Assembly (NCBI GenBank): GCA_025449935.1
Contig: JANWIJ010000058.1
Location: 1 to 42,875 of the forward strand
From: Chitinophagaceae bacterium
GTDB lineage: Bacteria; Bacteroidota; Bacteroidia; Chitinophagales; Chitinophagaceae
Direction: 5' to 3'
DNA: 42,875 bases
In this document: piece after piece, positions 15,511 through 24,344 of the stretch
How positions within the stretch are numbered: the stretch's first letter is position 1
Layout: every line of letters begins with the position of its first letter
Made by a program: the position numbers and the translations under genes
Notes under the pieces: generated by a model
The model's database searches: none
Seen by the model: the letters and a program-made list of their open reading frames with translations, nothing else
What the model was told of the DNA's origin: nothing

Positions 15511-17709
15511 TTATTGAAGGTAAGGAATCGTAATGTTTAACATACAGCCCTTGCCCGGAGAAGTTTGAATCTCCGAGACACCATTGTAAAACCGCGTTCT
15601 TTCAAATATGTTGGACAACCCGATGCCCCGGGTGGTTTTACTGGAATCAAATCCGGCTCCATCATCACGGATCATCAGGTGAATTTCCGCTTCCCGGCTT
15701 TGCAGCGTAATATCCACCTTTTTAGCCCGGCTGTGTTTAATAATGTTTTTGAATTGTTCCTGTACAATCCTGAATAAGGTTACCTGGATTCCTGGTGTCA
15801 GTAGCCCGTTCTCCAGGTCGTGCGTGAATTTTATCTTTAAAGAGGTTGATAAATTAATATCATCCACCAGCGACCAGATACTTTCTACCAGACCCTTATC
15901 TTTCAGCTGGGGAACGACCAGTTCTTTGGAGAGTTTTCTTATTTCTTCTACGGCCATCAGGATATACTCAATACTCTTCTCTTTTATTTTCCTTTCATCT
16001 TTATTGGCCGGCGTCAGCATGTCCACAAACAACTTGGTCGTGGACAATATCTGGTTGACATTATCGTGCAATTCATGACCAATGCGGGTCCTCTCCATCT
16101 CCTGCACCCGTATAACCGTTTCTGAAATTTCCTTCTGCTTTTGCAGCTTCTCTTCCATCAACTGGCCCTCCAGGTCCTTCAGGCTGGTTACATCCTGCAG
16201 CGAACCTATCATTTTGACCGGCAATCCATTTTCGTACACGATATAACCTTTATCCCGCATGTGCTTGTAATGGCCATCTGCACATTTAAACCTGTACTCA
16301 TCCTCCCAGGATTGTTTATTCCTGTCGGTACTATCCTTCACCTTATCGCTGATGCGGTTACGGTCCTCGGGGTGTATCCTGCGCAACCACCATGATAGCC
16401 CTTTTGGATCGTCGAGATGATAGCCAATCATATCCATCAATGCATCATTACGGAAGATATAGCCGGTCTGCATATCCCATTCCCAAATAGCATCGGTAGT
16501 GGCCCTGGTTAAGAGTAAAAGCCGGTCATTGACTTCCCGAAGTTTCTTTTCGGCAGCATATTTATCTTCCAGGTTCACTGCGTGCCCGCCGAGCAATTTT
16601 TTACCGCCAGCCCCGGTTATAGGGAAAAGATTTATATGGAAGACCATGTCTGTGCCGTCTGCCAATTTTACTTTTTGAACCATGTCAGCAGGTAACCCTG
16701 TTTGTAATACCTGTATATGCTTTTCATAGAGAGCTTTTGCTACAGCCGGAGGTACCAGCTCTGTGATATTCTTATTTACTGCCTTTTTTTCCTCCAGCCT
16801 GAAATATTGAAAAAAGGCCTGGTTGGCCAAAAGAAGTATAGAATCTTCATCCACCACCCAGGCAATATTTGGTGTCTGGTTCATGAACGCCCTGAATAAT
16901 ATCTTTCTTTCATACAGCTCCTCTGCAAGTTTTCTTTCCGGCGTCAGGTCAGCAATGTTCGAAACAACCGAATATGGAACCGGATTATTATCCTCGAATA
17001 AAGGTTGTGAGCTGAAATGGAACCATCGCTGCTCCCCACTCCCAAGCCGGATGACCAGTACTTCTGCTTCAGGCTTACCGGATTTCAGGGCTTTCATGAA
17101 GGGGGTGTCGGCAAAAGAGACTTTCCGGTCATTCTCGGTTTTGATTTCCCACACTGTATTCCAGAGATTTTCGATGCCGGTTAACTGGTATAATTTCTCA
17201 AGAGTGGAATCAAATACATCGGCCGCTTTCTGATTGGCCGCTATCAACTCACCTTTTTTATCCTGGAAAAGAATTCCTGCATTCAGGCCTTCAACGATCA
17301 GTTGATAATTTTTTTCACCAAGCTCATTGAACTTTTTCAACCGCTCATCATCCAGTATCTTATGCCCCACACAAAAATAAGCACTGACCCCGTCCGCACC
17401 GGGCAAATGGCTGATTTGCCATTTCATGGGATGATATAACCCGTTCTTAATATATACCTCCATGCAGGCTGGGGAGGTCTCTCCGGTTGATTTTTGAAGA
17501 ATGGTTTTAAAGTCGCTGACATTTGCAGGATGTATCAGGTCAAATATATTGACCTTTTCCTTTTTAGGGGATTTCAGGTCCAGTGTCTTTACCATAAAGG
17601 CATTTGCACTGACAATGGTTCCTTCGTCATTAATAACAGAAAGAAATAACTCTTTCTGCTGTTCGTGCGTTTGGATAATGCTCTTTATTTTCGTCCACTG
17701 CTTTTTCAT
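15511..17709 (-). CDS. Soluble PAS-domain sensor histidine kinase (HisKA_3/NarX-type)
   Basis: A 732-residue kinase with four PAS domains (about 20-125, 140-260, 275-390 and 400-520) and no membrane helix or signal peptide, so it senses a cytoplasmic cue. The fourth PAS is the PAS_3 type (AIWEWDMQTGYIFRND). The dimerisation/phosphoacceptor block is ERTRIGHELHDNVNQIL, with the histidine near residue 547, as in NarX/DegS-like HisKA_3 kinases. The HATPase part has the N-box FRIVQEQFKNIIKHS and G-box RDDGAGFD. The frame opens with a GTG at 17715; the ATG at 17709 is preferred. It follows the stand-alone receiver gene by 30 bases, so the two look like a pair. Confidence 0.88.
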   Translation of the reverse strand: MKKQWTKIKSIIQTHEQQKELFLSVINDEGTIVSANAFMVKTLDLKSPKKEKVNIFDLIHPANVSDFKTILQKSTGETSPACMEVYIKNGLYHPMKWQISHLPGADGVSAYFCVGHKILDDERLKKFNELGEKNYQLIVEGLNAGILFQDKKGELIAANQKAADVFDSTLEKLYQLTGIENLWNTVWEIKTENDRKVSFADTPFMKALKSGKPEAEVLVIRLGSGEQRWFHFSSQPLFEDNNPVPYSVVSNIADLTPERKLAEELYERKILFRAFMNQTPNIAWVVDEDSILLLANQAFFQYFRLEEKKAVNKNITELVPPAVAKALYEKHIQVLQTGLPADMVQKVKLADGTDMVFHINLFPITGAGGKKLLGGHAVNLEDKYAAEKKLREVNDRLLLLTRATTDAIWEWDMQTGYIFRNDALMDMIGYHLDDPKGLSWWLRRIHPEDRNRISDKVKDSTDRNKQSWEDEYRFKCADGHYKHMRDKGYIVYENGLPVKMIGSLQDVTSLKDLEGQLMEEKLQKQKEISETVIRVQEMERTRIGHELHDNVNQILSTTKLFVDMLTPANKDERKIKEKSIEYILMAVEEIRKLSKELVVPQLKDKGLVESIWSLVDDINLSTSLKIKFTHDLENGLLTPGIQVTLFRIVQEQFKNIIKHSRAKKVDITLQSREAEIHLMIRDDGAGFDSSKTTRGIGLSNIFERTRFYNGVSEIQTSPGKGCMLNITIPYLQ

Positions 17710-17739
17710 GTGCACACGGCTTTGGTTCTTAATCCGGGG

Positions 17740-18123
17740 TTATTTTTTTCCGATGAATGAATGGTTGCTTATAATACCAGGTACCTGGGCAAAATCATTT
17801 GATTTATCCAGGAAATATTTTGCGCCCAGGTCAAAACACTGCTGTCGGTAATAATCATCGGCATGGTTGGTGATCATGATCACCTCACAATCCGCATTGT
17901 GGTGGCGGATAAGTTTTAGAAGTTCAATGCCATTTTTTCCGGGAAGATTAATATCAAGCAGGACGATGTCGGGGTTTTCCTGGGAGAGTAATTTGCGGGC
18001 TTCATCATAATCTGAAGCTACAATGATATTTTCAACAGATTTCGCTTCGACGAGCAGGCCAATCATGCGGTCGACAAAATTCATGTTATCATCAACGATT
18101 AAAACCGTTTTTGTCTTTTTCAT
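17740..18123 (-). CDS. Single-domain response regulator (receiver only)
   Basis: A 127-residue CheY-like receiver without an output domain. The acidic pocket is Asp11-Asp12 (VLIVDDN), the phosphoacceptor is Asp57 in LLDINLPG, the conserved Thr is in MITNH, and the Lys is in LDKS. Such proteins act by protein contact or as phosphate relays. The kinase at 15511 follows at 30 bases and is the likely partner. A second in-frame ATG at 18138 would add five residues (MTSIP); the shorter start is chosen because receivers begin a few residues before the first strand. Confidence 0.85.
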   Translation of the reverse strand: MKKTKTVLIVDDNMNFVDRMIGLLVEAKSVENIIVASDYDEARKLLSQENPDIVLLDINLPGKNGIELLKLIRHHNADCEVIMITNHADDYYRQQCFDLGAKYFLDKSNDFAQVPGIISNHSFIGKK

Positions 18124-18236
18124 GGGGATTGACGTCATAGGAAAGACAAAAAAACGTCAAATGTGCATAACAAATTGTCCCTGAATTCAATAAAAGCATG
18201 TAGCAAAAAAACTACAAGCCCCATGGTGGGCATGAT

Positions 18237-18863
18237 TCAGATCAAGTTGTTCTCGAAAGCATACCGGGCCAGTTCAGCATTGCTGCGCATACTCATTTTT
18301 TCCATTACCCGGGAACGATAGGTGCTGACGGTTGTCGCACTGAGTGAAAGTTTGGAAGCGATTTCGGAAACTGATTTCCCGGAAGCCAGTAATTTAAAAA
18401 CATCAAACTCCCGGTCTGAAAGCGTTTCGTGCAATGATTTTGCTGAATGTGATCCAACAGCATCCACTAATTTTTCTGCTATGCTCGGCGTGATAAACCT
18501 CTTCCCTACCCTTACCATTTCGATAGCTTTAACGAGATCGTCATGGATGGTTTCCTTGCCGAGATACCCGGAGGCACCGGCTTTCAAAACGCGGAGTGCA
18601 TACTGGTCTTCGGGGTACATACTCATTATCAGCACAGGCAGGCGGGGCGACATTTCCTTAATCTGCTGTAATGCATCCAGCCCGCTTCTCCCGGGCATAT
18701 TCATATCACAAACAATTACATCCCATTCCTTACCGGCTACTTCAGCAATAAGCTGCTCAGCATCTGCGGCTTCGCCAATCACTGCAAAAGGATAGTGCTC
18801 CAGCAAAAGCTGTTTCATTCCGCGGCGGACTATAGCATGATCATCGGCAATTAAAACTTTCAT
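18237..18863 (-). CDS. NarL/FixJ-type response regulator (receiver + LuxR HTH)
   Basis: A 208-residue regulator. The receiver (1-120) has Asp7-Asp8, phosphoacceptor Asp53 in VCDMNMPG, and the MSMYPED segment. The LuxR-type helix-turn-helix lies at about 145-205 (LSDREFDVFKLLASGKSVSEIASKL then SATTVSTYRSRVMEKM). A longer frame starts upstream at 18959 inside the kinase gene; the ATG at 18863 is right because the first strand KVLIADDH follows at once. The upstream nine-PAS kinase ends four bases earlier, so the two are translationally linked and almost surely form one kinase/regulator pair. Confidence 0.9.
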   Translation of the reverse strand: MKVLIADDHAIVRRGMKQLLLEHYPFAVIGEAADAEQLIAEVAGKEWDVIVCDMNMPGRSGLDALQQIKEMSPRLPVLIMSMYPEDQYALRVLKAGASGYLGKETIHDDLVKAIEMVRVGKRFITPSIAEKLVDAVGSHSAKSLHETLSDREFDVFKLLASGKSVSEIASKLSLSATTVSTYRSRVMEKMSMRSNAELARYAFENNLI

Positions 18864-18867
18864 TCTG

Positions 18868-21800
18868 TCAAAGTTTTTGTTCTTTAGCATCCAGGGGAAC
18901 GGAAACCGATACCCTGGTTCCTTTTCCGGGATAGGATATAATTTCATATGTTCCGCCAATCATCGTGCTGCGTTCCTTCATCCCAAGAATTCCCAGCGTC
19001 CTCTTATCAGCGATTTTCTCTTTGTCAAATCCCATACCATCATCAATTATCGACAAAACAAAATGGTCATCGGTTTGTGAAAGACTGACTACCATTTTCT
19101 GTGCCGACGAATGCCTCGCCACATTCGTAAGCGATTCCTGGAAAATTCTGAATAAGGCAGTTTTCAGCGGGTTGGATAATTTTATTTCTTTTTCCGGTGC
19201 TTCAAGTTTTGTCTTAATTCCTGAACGTTTCTCAAACTCATTAAGTTGCCATTCCATCGCTGCCATCAATCCCAGGTCGTCCAGCAAACTCGGGCGAAGC
19301 TCAGATGAAATACGTCGCACGGTTCTCACGGTATCATCCAGCATCTCCAGCAATTCTTTCATTTTTTCCCGGGTGCTGTCGTCGGCAGTAGAACTGATCT
19401 TTTTATTTATCCAGGATACATCCATTTTTAATACCGTCAGCTGCTGACCCAGTTCATCGTGAATTTCGCGGGCAATATGTGTTCTTTCTTCCTCCCTGAT
19501 ATTCTGGAGGTGGGCTGTCAGCTTTCGGATCGCCCGGTAAGAGGTTTCCAGTTCTTCCTCTGTTCTTATCCGTTCCGACATATCCCGGATCACAGACAGA
19601 AACCGGCCGTCGGGCAATTGCTGTGACCGAACCTCGGTTTCGACGATCGTTCCGTCTTTGCGCCTCATTTTACGCTGCTTGACAGTCGAACTTCCATTTT
19701 CAAGGATGTCATAACGGACCGGGTTGATTTGGATTTCTTCCTGGGTCAGTATTTCAGCCAGCGACATACCGGTAAGCTCTTCTTTTGTGTAGCGAAGCAG
19801 GTTTACTGCGCCCGTATTTACGTCCAGGATTTTCCCTTTTTCGTCATACAAAGCAATGGCGTCTATGGCTTGTTCAACCAGGGTACGGTATTTTTCTTCG
19901 TTTTGTTTGAGCTCCAGTTCTGCCTTTCTTTTTTCTGTATTATCAATGGTAACACTGAGGGCATAGGTGATTTCGCCTTCGGCATTTCTAAAAGGCACTA
20001 TTCTTGATTCACACCAACGTTTATTCCCTTTCAATGTTATCATTTCAAACTCTATCCTGCCCGATTGGTCATTAAAAGCTTCCTTCACAAGCTTCGCGGC
20101 TGCTTCCCGCTGGGGTTCGTCGATAAGCATTAAAAGAGACCTGCCTTTAATCTCCTCGAGACTGTCGGCTTCAATCATTTCCAGGCCCGCCTTGTTTATT
20201 TCATATAATTCACTATCCGGGCCCAGCAGTTTTATACACTCCGGGTCTGAATCCAGGATGGTACGAAGCCTGTTTTCACTTTCAGCAACTTCCCGCTGTG
20301 CATTATATATCGGCGTCATATCCACCATAGATCCGATCATCCGGGTAGCGACGCCATTGTTGTCTCTCATGATAAAACTCCGGTCAAGAAAGTGCAGGTA
20401 GGTTCCATCAGCGTTCGCGTAGCGGTACTCATCCCGCCACGCGGTATTAGAACCCTCAATCGTTTTAATAATTTTGGCACGGACCCTGCTGACATCATCC
20501 GGGTGTATATGGTGGAACCAGTCATCTATATCAATCTCATCCTTCTTTGCGAATCCCAGGTTGGAATAGTAATTATCATTCCACCAAAAAGCATTCGTCA
20601 ATAAATCCCAGTCCCACACAATATCACTGGTAGCTTTTGAAACAATATTAAACCGGGCATTCGACCTCGCGATTTCCTCTTCAGATTTTTTACGTTCTGT
20701 GATGTCCTTACTGATCCCCAGGATCCCAATCACTTTTTTATCCTGGTCCTTTAACGGAACTTTTGTGGTAAGCAACCATAATTTCTTTCCTTCAGCGGTT
20801 AAAATAATTTCATCGCGGTCACTGATTTCCTTCCCAGTTTCAAACACCGATTTATCCTCCTGCATATTTACCCCGCCAACCTCCTGGCCGAAAAGCTGTG
20901 TGGATTTTTTCCCGATGGTGGCGGCCTCTGATGAAGCGCCCACGAGTTTTACAAAGGCCCGGTTACTGATTATATAATTGAACGAGGTATCCTTCACGTA
21001 GATATAGTCCGGTAAATGGTCAATTAATGCCCGTAAAAGGTTTCGTTCGTTTGAAAGTTGCATTTCGGCCTCCTTACGCTCCGTGATATCGCGTATAAAA
21101 GCACAAAAGAATGATGTAATCCCTTGCTTAACGGGGGTAATACTCAATTCAACCGGGAATTCTTTCCCGTCTTTGTGAAGGGCCGATATTTCTATTAACC
21201 TGTTAAGTATTTTATGTTCCCCTGTTTGCAGGTAGTGATCTATCCCCCTTTTATGCCGCTCGCGGTATTGCACCGGGATAATGGTTTCTGTCAACGTTTT
21301 GCCAATCACTTCGTCTTCATCCCACCCGAATATCTTCCTCGCCTGGGGAGTCCAGACGGTAATCATACCGGCCGTATCAATACAAACAATCGCATCCAGG
21401 GCGGCGTTCATAATCAGTTTCCGGGTTTCTTCGCTGGTACGGATGGCCAGTTCGGCCTGTTTACGATCCCGGATGTCCCTGGCAATCGCCATGATTCTTC
21501 CATCCGGGAGCATTTTTACATTGGCCTCCACTTCAATGATAGTTCCATCCTTTCGCTTCATCCGTCTTTCCCTCAATATGGTTTGGCCCTTCACCAGTAA
21601 ATCGAACCTGACGGGGTCATTTTTCAACTGCTCCGCATCAATGACGTGCGTAATATCCAGCCTGGTTAATTCTTCTCTCGTATAACCAAACGAGTTATAG
21701 AAATTTGAATTTGCATCAATAAAATTTCCTTTCTGATCTGTGATCATGATGAAATCCGACGCCTGCTCGATCAGGGAGCGGTACCTCGCTTCACTCTCTT

Positions 21801-22956
21801 TTAATTCCGATTCAAACTTTTTTCGCTCGGTAATATCCATCATGCTACCCATCATGCGCACGGCCTTCCCCTTTGCATCGCGGACTATATAACAACGGTC
21901 GTATATGTCCCGGTATCCATTTTTCTCGGTATAAAACCGGTACTCAGAAATAAATACATTTTTGTCTGACGCGAGAATCCTTTGCTGCGTACCTACCACG
22001 GTATCCCTGTCGCCGGGATGAATTCGCTGTGCCCACATTTCTTCGGAAGGAACCGGGTCGGATAGTGTCAGCCCATAAAGATGCTGGTGCGTTTCGTTAC
22101 TCCAGAGCTTCCCTGTTTCAAGATCCCAATCCCATACCGCATCGTTGGTGGTCCGGCTGATCATTTCAAACCGGCTATGGGACCGTTTTAATTCCTCTTC
22201 AGCATATTTTCGCTCTGAAATATTCTTGGTGATGATTGCAGCACCTGAGATTTTCCCCTGGTCATCATGAACAGGCGTGTAGGTAACCAGTACCCAGGCG
22301 GGCAGACCCTGGACGGAAACAAAAAGCTCGTACTCGACACTTTCCCCGTTAAATACCTTTTTTAGACTTGTCAACACCGGTTCATCTTTTTCATCAGGTA
22401 CCAGGTCAAGGATATTGGTGCCGGTGGATACAGGTCTTCCCCAGGCTTTCTCCAGGCTCTCCTCCGCAACAGGATTGATCAGGGTAATCCGGCAATTCCT
22501 GTCAATTACATAAAAAACATCTGTGGTGCTTGTCAGGGCCTGGCGGAGATTTTTCTCGGAGGTCTTTATCTTTTCTTCGACGAGTTTTCTTTCAGAAATA
22601 TCCCTGACAATGGCCATGAAGTTGCCATCAGAAAGCATTTTAGAACTGAATTCTGCCTGTAAAAAAATTCCGTCTTTTTTTTTGATCAACCCTTCCCCCC
22701 GGAAGGAATCGGCGGATTTTTGTGTTTTGCTGCTTTGTTTGATAAACGTTTGAAGTTCCGCGGGAAGAATTTCCCGGGAAGATAGTCCGGGTAATTCACC
22801 CCTGGAATAGCCCAGCATAAAACAAGCCTGCGTATTGGCATCAATAATACCAGCAGTCTCATCCAGGATAAGAATAGCATCCGGTGCTTCTTCCATCAGG
22901 AGACGGTCAATTTCTTTTTTTTGTTTATGATTTTCCGGGGCTGGTTTAAAATTCAT
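18868..22956 (-). CDS. Giant soluble histidine kinase with nine PAS domains
   Basis: A 1362-residue cytoplasmic kinase. Nine successive PAS/PAC units (each about 120-130 residues) fill residues 15-1150; starts are recognisable as APDAILILDETAGI, TTDVFYVIDRNCRI, TTNDAVWDWDLETGK, ASDFIMITDQKGN, ALDAIVCIDTAGM, LPDYIYVKDTSFN, TSDIVWDWDLLTN, DPECIKLLGPDSE and AIDAIALYDEKGK. Units 3 and 7 are the PAS_3 (WDWD) type, and units 4 and 9 resemble each other. The HisKA_3 block is HIAREIHDELGQQLTVLKMD, histidine near residue 1168; the HATPase follows with FQESLTNVARHS and IDDGMGFD. The frame extends to a TTG at 22995, but a promoter box covers that codon, so the ATG at 22956 is chosen. It lies between two LuxR-type regulators. 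Confidence 0.88.
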   Translation of the reverse strand: MNFKPAPENHKQKKEIDRLLMEEAPDAILILDETAGIIDANTQACFMLGYSRGELPGLSSREILPAELQTFIKQSSKTQKSADSFRGEGLIKKKDGIFLQAEFSSKMLSDGNFMAIVRDISERKLVEEKIKTSEKNLRQALTSTTDVFYVIDRNCRITLINPVAEESLEKAWGRPVSTGTNILDLVPDEKDEPVLTSLKKVFNGESVEYELFVSVQGLPAWVLVTYTPVHDDQGKISGAAIITKNISERKYAEEELKRSHSRFEMISRTTNDAVWDWDLETGKLWSNETHQHLYGLTLSDPVPSEEMWAQRIHPGDRDTVVGTQQRILASDKNVFISEYRFYTEKNGYRDIYDRCYIVRDAKGKAVRMMGSMMDITERKKFESELKESEARYRSLIEQASDFIMITDQKGNFIDANSNFYNSFGYTREELTRLDITHVIDAEQLKNDPVRFDLLVKGQTILRERRMKRKDGTIIEVEANVKMLPDGRIMAIARDIRDRKQAELAIRTSEETRKLIMNAALDAIVCIDTAGMITVWTPQARKIFGWDEDEVIGKTLTETIIPVQYRERHKRGIDHYLQTGEHKILNRLIEISALHKDGKEFPVELSITPVKQGITSFFCAFIRDITERKEAEMQLSNERNLLRALIDHLPDYIYVKDTSFNYIISNRAFVKLVGASSEAATIGKKSTQLFGQEVGGVNMQEDKSVFETGKEISDRDEIILTAEGKKLWLLTTKVPLKDQDKKVIGILGISKDITERKKSEEEIARSNARFNIVSKATSDIVWDWDLLTNAFWWNDNYYSNLGFAKKDEIDIDDWFHHIHPDDVSRVRAKIIKTIEGSNTAWRDEYRYANADGTYLHFLDRSFIMRDNNGVATRMIGSMVDMTPIYNAQREVAESENRLRTILDSDPECIKLLGPDSELYEINKAGLEMIEADSLEEIKGRSLLMLIDEPQREAAAKLVKEAFNDQSGRIEFEMITLKGNKRWCESRIVPFRNAEGEITYALSVTIDNTEKRKAELELKQNEEKYRTLVEQAIDAIALYDEKGKILDVNTGAVNLLRYTKEELTGMSLAEILTQEEIQINPVRYDILENGSSTVKQRKMRRKDGTIVETEVRSQQLPDGRFLSVIRDMSERIRTEEELETSYRAIRKLTAHLQNIREEERTHIAREIHDELGQQLTVLKMDVSWINKKISSTADDSTREKMKELLEMLDDTVRTVRRISSELRPSLLDDLGLMAAMEWQLNEFEKRSGIKTKLEAPEKEIKLSNPLKTALFRIFQESLTNVARHSSAQKMVVSLSQTDDHFVLSIIDDGMGFDKEKIADKRTLGILGMKERSTMIGGTYEIISYPGKGTRVSVSVPLDAKEQKL

Positions 22957-22992
22957 TACGATCGCTCGTTTGAAGAGATGATAATAGTAAGG

Positions 22993-23000
22993 CAAAGTTA
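22993..23000 (-). promoter_or_regulatory. -7 promoter box TAACTTTG ahead of the nine-PAS kinase
   Basis: TAACTTTG on the minus strand is an exact TAnnTTTG match that covers a possible TTG start codon at 22995. A transcript beginning about 7 bases later would exclude the TTG and support the ATG at 22956. No TTG is seen at the -33 distance, so the box may be weak or chance. Confidence 0.4.
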
Positions 23001-23007
23001 GGCAAAC

Positions 23008-23643
23008 TTATAAGCCCTGTGTATTAATAAAATTGACAAGTGCCGCCGTATTTTTAAGATTCAGCTTCTTTAAAATATTATACCGGTGCACTTCCACTGT
23101 TTTCAGTGAAATATCCAGCCGTATTGCAATTTCTTTTGACGACAGCCCTTCTTTTATTAATTGAACGATGTCTATTTCTCTTCTTGAGAGCACATTCATA
23201 TCCGGTTGCCCGCCATCCTCCTCGAGCTCCTGCTGGGCGAGGATATTTTTAACCTCATCACAGATGTATTTTTTCCCATTATTTACCTCTACGATCGCCG
23301 CTAATAGTTCGTCTTTGGAAGAGTTTTTGGTAACATAACCCATCGCGCCCATTTGAAGCATGCGCCTGGCATAGGCGGGCATTGAATGCATGGAGATTCC
23401 TATTATTTTTGAGCCAGGTGAGAATTTCCGGATCAGTTTTGTAGCTTCAAATCCGTTAACCGGTGACATATTTATATCCATTAATACGATGGCCGGCTTT
23501 TTGTCTTTTGCGATCTCCACTGCGTCATTAGCATTGCTTGTTTCACCAATTACATTAAAACGGGAGTCGCTGTTAAGTATAAATGACCATGAATCCCTGA
23601 TTAACTTGTGGTCATCCACAAGCAGGATAGTAATTTTTCCCAT
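23008..23643 (-). CDS. NarL/FixJ-type response regulator (receiver + LuxR HTH)
   Basis: A 211-residue regulator with the receiver acidic pair Asp10-Asp11 (LLVDDHK), phosphoacceptor Asp56 (VLMDINMSP) and a LuxR-type DNA-binding domain at about 147-205 (LSRREIDIVQLIKEGLSSKEIAIRL, then ISLKTVEVHRYNILKKL). It is the first gene of the signalling block and lies 52 bases before the nine-PAS kinase on the same strand. Two LuxR-type regulators therefore flank one kinase; which is the true target cannot be told from sequence. The ATG at 23643 places the first strand at residue 4. Confidence 0.9.
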   Translation of the reverse strand: MGKITILLVDDHKLIRDSWSFILNSDSRFNVIGETSNANDAVEIAKDKKPAIVLMDINMSPVNGFEATKLIRKFSPGSKIIGISMHSMPAYARRMLQMGAMGYVTKNSSKDELLAAIVEVNNGKKYICDEVKNILAQQELEEDGGQPDMNVLSRREIDIVQLIKEGLSSKEIAIRLDISLKTVEVHRYNILKKLNLKNTAALVNFINTQGL

Positions 23644-23832
23644 TCAGACAGTGGTTTACTTTGTGTGGATAAGGTTTTTCCTATATAAAAGCTAGGTAAA
23701 AAACCGATGCAATGTCCATAAAAAGAAGTTAGGAAGCGGCTAATAAACTTAATAAAAACCCGGTTTTAAGTATATCCCCTTATCACAACAATGGATATTT
23801 ACGATTCCAGCTACAGGCAGGAGGAATAAAGA

Positions 23833-23858
23833 TCACCCGGCCAATGACAACCGGGTGA
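23833..23858 (-). terminator. Terminator hairpin of tmRNA
   Basis: TCACCCGG (23833-23840) and CCGGGTGA (23851-23858) form a perfect 8-base GC-rich stem with a ten-base loop. On the minus strand it starts eight bases after the tmRNA 3' end and is followed by TCTTTATT, a modest U tract. Confidence 0.65.
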
Positions 23859-23865
23859 CAAAATG

Positions 23866-24232
23866 TGGAGGCGACCGGAATCGAACCGGTGTCCAAACAT
23901 ATTCTTCAAAAGCTTTCTACATGTTTATTTTGTTTTGATTTGTCGGGAACCAACTGGAAACAGACAACCGATTAATTCCGTAGCTGTATGGTCTTAAGCA
24001 ATCATCACAGCCTTTGATTGCAGCATCCTGTTTTGTTTTTAAGTCGGCGGCGGGGCATGGTAACAGAACAACCGGCCCGGCGGCCCAAATGACTACTTAA
24101 TCACTGATTAGGCAGCCATGGCATACTGAGTATTGCCATTTGAGTTTTCGTATTCAGATTAAGCTGCTAATTACGCAACGCAGCACATGCTTACACTCTC
24201 AAAGATCTACGCTGTCAAAACCAAACGCCCCC
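23866..24232 (-). ncRNA. ssrA: tmRNA (trans-translation RNA)
   Basis: The 3' end holds a T-arm (GGTTCGATTCC) and acceptor strand CGCCTCC plus discriminator A; the 5' end begins GGGGGCG and pairs with it over seven bases (one G-U). CCA is not encoded. The tag frame lies at about 24110-24157: after TTAATCT the resume codon GAA opens EYENSNGNTQYAMAA followed by TAA. The TCT just before the resume codon matches the position seen in Bacteroides tmRNAs, where it precedes GGC. The AMAA end fits the usual protease signal. The 15-residue tag is longer than the nine residues of Bacteroides. tmRNA rescues stalled ribosomes with SmpB, which is not in the window. Confidence 0.95.
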
Positions 24233-24269
24233 ATAGTTTTTATTCTTGTTCAGCTATAAAACCAGCCTG

Positions 24270-24277
24270 CAAATTTA
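24270..24277 (-). promoter_or_regulatory. -7 promoter box TAAATTTG for tmRNA
   Basis: TAAATTTG on the minus strand is an exact -7 match. A start near 24263 gives a 5' leader of about 30 bases, to be removed by RNase P. A TTG lies 22 bases upstream (24302-24300), a little far from the usual 19. Confidence 0.45.
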
Positions 24278-24344
24278 CAGCTTTTCACGCGGGTTGTGAC
24301 AATTCATTTTGTTATAAAAAAACAGAATCGCTTAGTTTTAAACT

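Noticed and set aside
22957-22995. TTG start at 22995 for the nine-PAS kinase
   Set aside because: A -7 promoter box covers the codon and an ATG follows 13 codons later just before conserved sequence.
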